Part shown: piece after piece, positions 57,542 through 58,968 of the stretch
How positions within the stretch are numbered: the stretch's first letter is position 1
How the letters are laid out: every line of letters begins with the position of its first letter
Assembly (NCBI GenBank): GCA_937974625.1
Contig: CALJVJ010000068.1
Location: 1 to 58,968 of the forward strand
Direction: 5' to 3'
Length of the DNA stretch: 58,968 bases
Origin: an uncultured Saprospiraceae bacterium
GTDB lineage: Bacteria > Bacteroidota > Bacteroidia > Chitinophagales > Saprospiraceae
Position numbers and translations under genes: made by a program
Notes under the pieces: generated by a model
The model's input: the letters and a program-made list of their open reading frames with translations, nothing else
The model's database searches: none
What the model was told of the DNA's origin: nothing

Positions 57542-57767
57542 CTTAGGGAATTAAGGCTTTAAATCTTATTCGATCTATAAGGGAGAGATTGGTTACTGGA
57601 AGTTTGTTATAATTTTAACTCTAGTCAAAGGCGAGCTCAAAAGATTTGTCGTCATTAGGAATTAATAAGGATGTGTTTTAGTGTAGTTATTATACCAGCT
57701 AGAGAACCTAGCCAATTCCAATATGGTAATTCTAAACGATAAAGTTTCTTTATTTCTTCAAAATGCT

Positions 57768-58202
57768 CTAAACAGTATCCAAAGGTGGGTGAATTTTACC
57801 CAAAACCATCAGTTTTCGAAGATTAACGACCCCAATTCTATTTAACTTCAAGGCGTTAATAGTTCCTTTTCCAATTGGCGTTTTACCAATAACGTATAAA
57901 AAATCAGTAGACCATTTAAAATGATTTTTCCACCTATCGGTACGAGGATTAAAAAGGAGAATTTTTTGTTGGGTTGCTGGTTCTATTATCCAATGTTGCA
58001 TTGCTTTTCTACTATTACAACCTCTACAGGAAAGCGCTAAATTTATCAAATCATCAGAACCACCTAAAGTGATGGCAAGAATATGTTCAATTTCAAATGT
58101 TTCTAAAGCTGTATCTGCACGGCTTTGACAATATTCACAACGGCTTTTTGCTCTAATAAAAACCAACGATTTCTTCTTTTTGGAAATATAATTCCTAGGC
58201 AT
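57768..58202 (-). CDS. HNH endonuclease family protein
   Basis: 144 residues. A zinc-binding CEYC (about 22-25) and CRGCNSRK (about 58-65) frame the HNH core IEHILAITLGGSDDLINLAL. No methyltransferase or restriction partner is nearby. Its start overlaps the end of the upstream gene by 8 bp (58195-58202), indicating translational coupling. Gene pairs with the same order (a small helical protein followed by HNH) recur in cyanobacteria and other phyla, with function unproven. Confidence 0.85.
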   Translation of the reverse strand: MPRNYISKKKKSLVFIRAKSRCEYCQSRADTALETFEIEHILAITLGGSDDLINLALSCRGCNSRKAMQHWIIEPATQQKILLFNPRTDRWKNHFKWSTDFLYVIGKTPIGKGTINALKLNRIGVVNLRKLMVLGKIHPPLDTV

Positions 58203-58605
58203 AAGCGATGGGCGAAAATTCTTTTATGATAACATTTAAAGATGTTCCCCGAAGTTGTGCTAACTGCATTAAATATTGAAGACGTTGCGCATCTAAAGCT
58301 TCAAAACGATTGGTCAAGTCGATTAATTCTTTTTGTTCTTTTTCACTTAATTGTTGAGTAGTTAATTTTGACCTTAAAAATTGGAATCGTTTATTTAACT
58401 TAGTAGGGTAAGTGGATTTTATTTGTTTGATTAACGTAGATTCATCTGTATTTTTTGATTCTTTTTCTTTCTTTTGAGCAAGAATTCCTGTTACTTCTTT
58501 TAAGAAGATTTCTATATCCTTTGTCTCTAAGGTAGAGATGGCTTTCAAAATATCCTTTAAGCCGAGTTTAATATTTGATTTGATTTCTACTTCTGCCATT
58601 GACAA
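58195..58605 (-). CDS. small helical protein paired with HNH nuclease, unrecognised family
   Basis: 136 residues, mostly helical and Lys/Glu/Leu-rich; no signal peptide or membrane helix. The region EKEQKELIDLTNRFEALDAQRLQYL and the C-terminal LRGTSLNVIIKE match a pattern I recall from small proteins encoded beside HNH genes. Its stop overlaps the HNH start by 8 bp. A TATATTTG box on the minus strand (58624-58617) sits about 12 bp before the ATG at 58605, so the transcript may be nearly leaderless; an alternative ATG is at 58599. An antitoxin-like or specificity role is inference only. Confidence 0.55.
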   Translation of the reverse strand: MSMAEVEIKSNIKLGLKDILKAISTLETKDIEIFLKEVTGILAQKKEKESKNTDESTLIKQIKSTYPTKLNKRFQFLRSKLTTQQLSEKEQKELIDLTNRFEALDAQRLQYLMQLAQLRGTSLNVIIKEFSPIAYA

Positions 58606-58937
58606 ATTGTTTTATACAAATATACAGATTTTATAGAATAGAAGTAAATCGATTTGAAGTTTTCAACTTGCCTAGTATTTCTTACGTTACTCCACCTCCT
58701 GCCAATCTGTCATCCTGTCACTTCGCTTTCCCATAATTTACCCATTCTGACAGCTAAAAAAATCCATTTCCGCACTTTTGACACCTCAGACCCACAAATT
58801 CTGGCATGGCACATTGATTGATGTATCACTACCTGTAAACAAATTTTAAAACCTTGTTTTCGGAGGAGAAAGAACAAAAAAGTAAGTTCTTTTGATTTCA
58901 TACAAATTAGTAAACAATAACAAAAATTAATAAAAAA
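58606..58937. other. 332-bp intergenic region: divergent promoters of the HNH pair and dnaK
   Basis: Contains the minus-strand TATATTTG box for the HNH pair and, toward dnaK, the TGTCA/TGACA motifs and sigma-54-like promoter listed separately. A minus-strand frame at 58710-58901 is treated as chance. No CIRCE element was seen. Confidence 0.6.
58807..58821 (+). promoter_or_regulatory. candidate sigma-54-type promoter of dnaK
   Basis: TGGCAC-ATTGA-TTGA: GG at 58808-58809 and GA at 58820-58821, ten bases apart as for -24/-12, with A in place of the usual C. CTGTCA at 58707-58712 and 58715-58720 and CTGACAG at 58747-58753 lie 50-110 bp upstream, in the place of activator sites. The predicted start is at about 58833, giving a ~105-nt leader. 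Confidence 0.4.
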
Positions 58938-58968
58938 ATGGGTAAAATTATTGGGATTGATTTAGGAA
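58938..58968 (+). CDS. dnaK: DnaK chaperone (3'-truncated by window)
   Basis: Only the first ten codons are in the window: MGKIIGIDLG, which matches the nucleotide-binding opening of DnaK (GKIIGIDLGTT in full-length proteins). A short A-rich leader directly precedes the ATG. Expected to be a heat-shock-inducible Hsp70. Confidence 0.85.
   Translation, partial: MGKIIGIDLG

Larger units (their letters stand above)
56925..57767. other. 843-bp intergenic region with terminator and hairpin element
   Basis: It holds a weak hairpin at 56940-56953, the terminator at 57164-57200, a -7-like TAtaTTTG at 57300-57307, and the long inverted-repeat element at 57379-57541. A minus-strand frame at 57313-57534 crosses the element and is rejected as chance. 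Confidence 0.6.

Noticed and set aside
58710-58901. 63-codon minus-strand frame before dnaK
   Set aside because: Overlaps the dnaK promoter region and has no recognisable protein feature.

Overview
The window is AT-rich DNA, apparently from a Bacteroidota chromosome, most like Saprospiria/Lewinella-type lineages (inference). Four points support this. Type IX secretion (T9SS) cargo carries both type A and type B C-terminal sorting domains. PorP/SprF and PorE-like envelope proteins are present. S16 has the long acidic tail common in the phylum. Several start-site regions carry TTG-N19-21-TAnnTTTG promoters. No rRNA, tRNA, CRISPR array, integrase or intact insertion sequence was seen. The window opens inside a gene (position 2) and closes inside the first codons of dnaK (58938).

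Layout. 1-8.4 kb: a PorE-like OmpA protein with a DUF1573 tail, a 0.9-kb structured intergenic region, radC, and a 1264-residue T9SS cargo protein. 8.4-15.4 kb: housekeeping and metabolic genes (rpsP, a 4-TM membrane protein, thyA, rnd, a histidine-phosphatase lipoprotein) and a phosphopantetheinyl transferase followed by the two membrane subunits of a TRAP transporter. 15.4-20.4 kb: a surface protein, a gap holding a sigma-54 promoter plus a compact terminator-ended transcript, a serine-hydrolase lipoprotein and an atypical SDR. 20.5-28 kb: an S41 protease preceded by a truncated copy of its own N-terminus, a coiled-coil protein next to a SARP-like regulator, a subtilase without a signal peptide, and an M29 aminopeptidase. 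28-36.3 kb: small membrane proteins, an AraC regulator beside a lipoprotein/SnoaL pair, and a 1317-residue repeat protein. 36.5-46.1 kb (minus): a T9SS type-B surface cluster of a 2134-residue adhesin, a PorP/SprF protein and a PD40 protein with an unusual C-terminus. 46.9-59 kb: lon, a putative glycoside hydrolase exported by T9SS, a second complete PorE-like OmpA protein, a 163-bp hairpin element, a coupled HNH-nuclease pair, and dnaK.

How the genes fit together. The dominant theme is the cell surface. Secreted multidomain proteins are exported by the T9SS, and OmpA/PD40 and PorP/SprF proteins are the expected periplasmic and outer-membrane partners. A protein-quality theme (lon, dnaK, S41, S8 and M29 peptidases) and scattered housekeeping genes are interleaved.

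The observations most worth following are the candidate sigma-54-driven small RNA at 17.9 kb, the palindromic element at 57.4 kb with a possible decayed relative at 9.9 kb, the truncated S41 duplicate, the SARP/coiled-coil pair, the HNH pair, and the type-B T9SS cluster with its novel PD40 C-terminus. All functional statements rest on reading motifs by eye. No database search was run.
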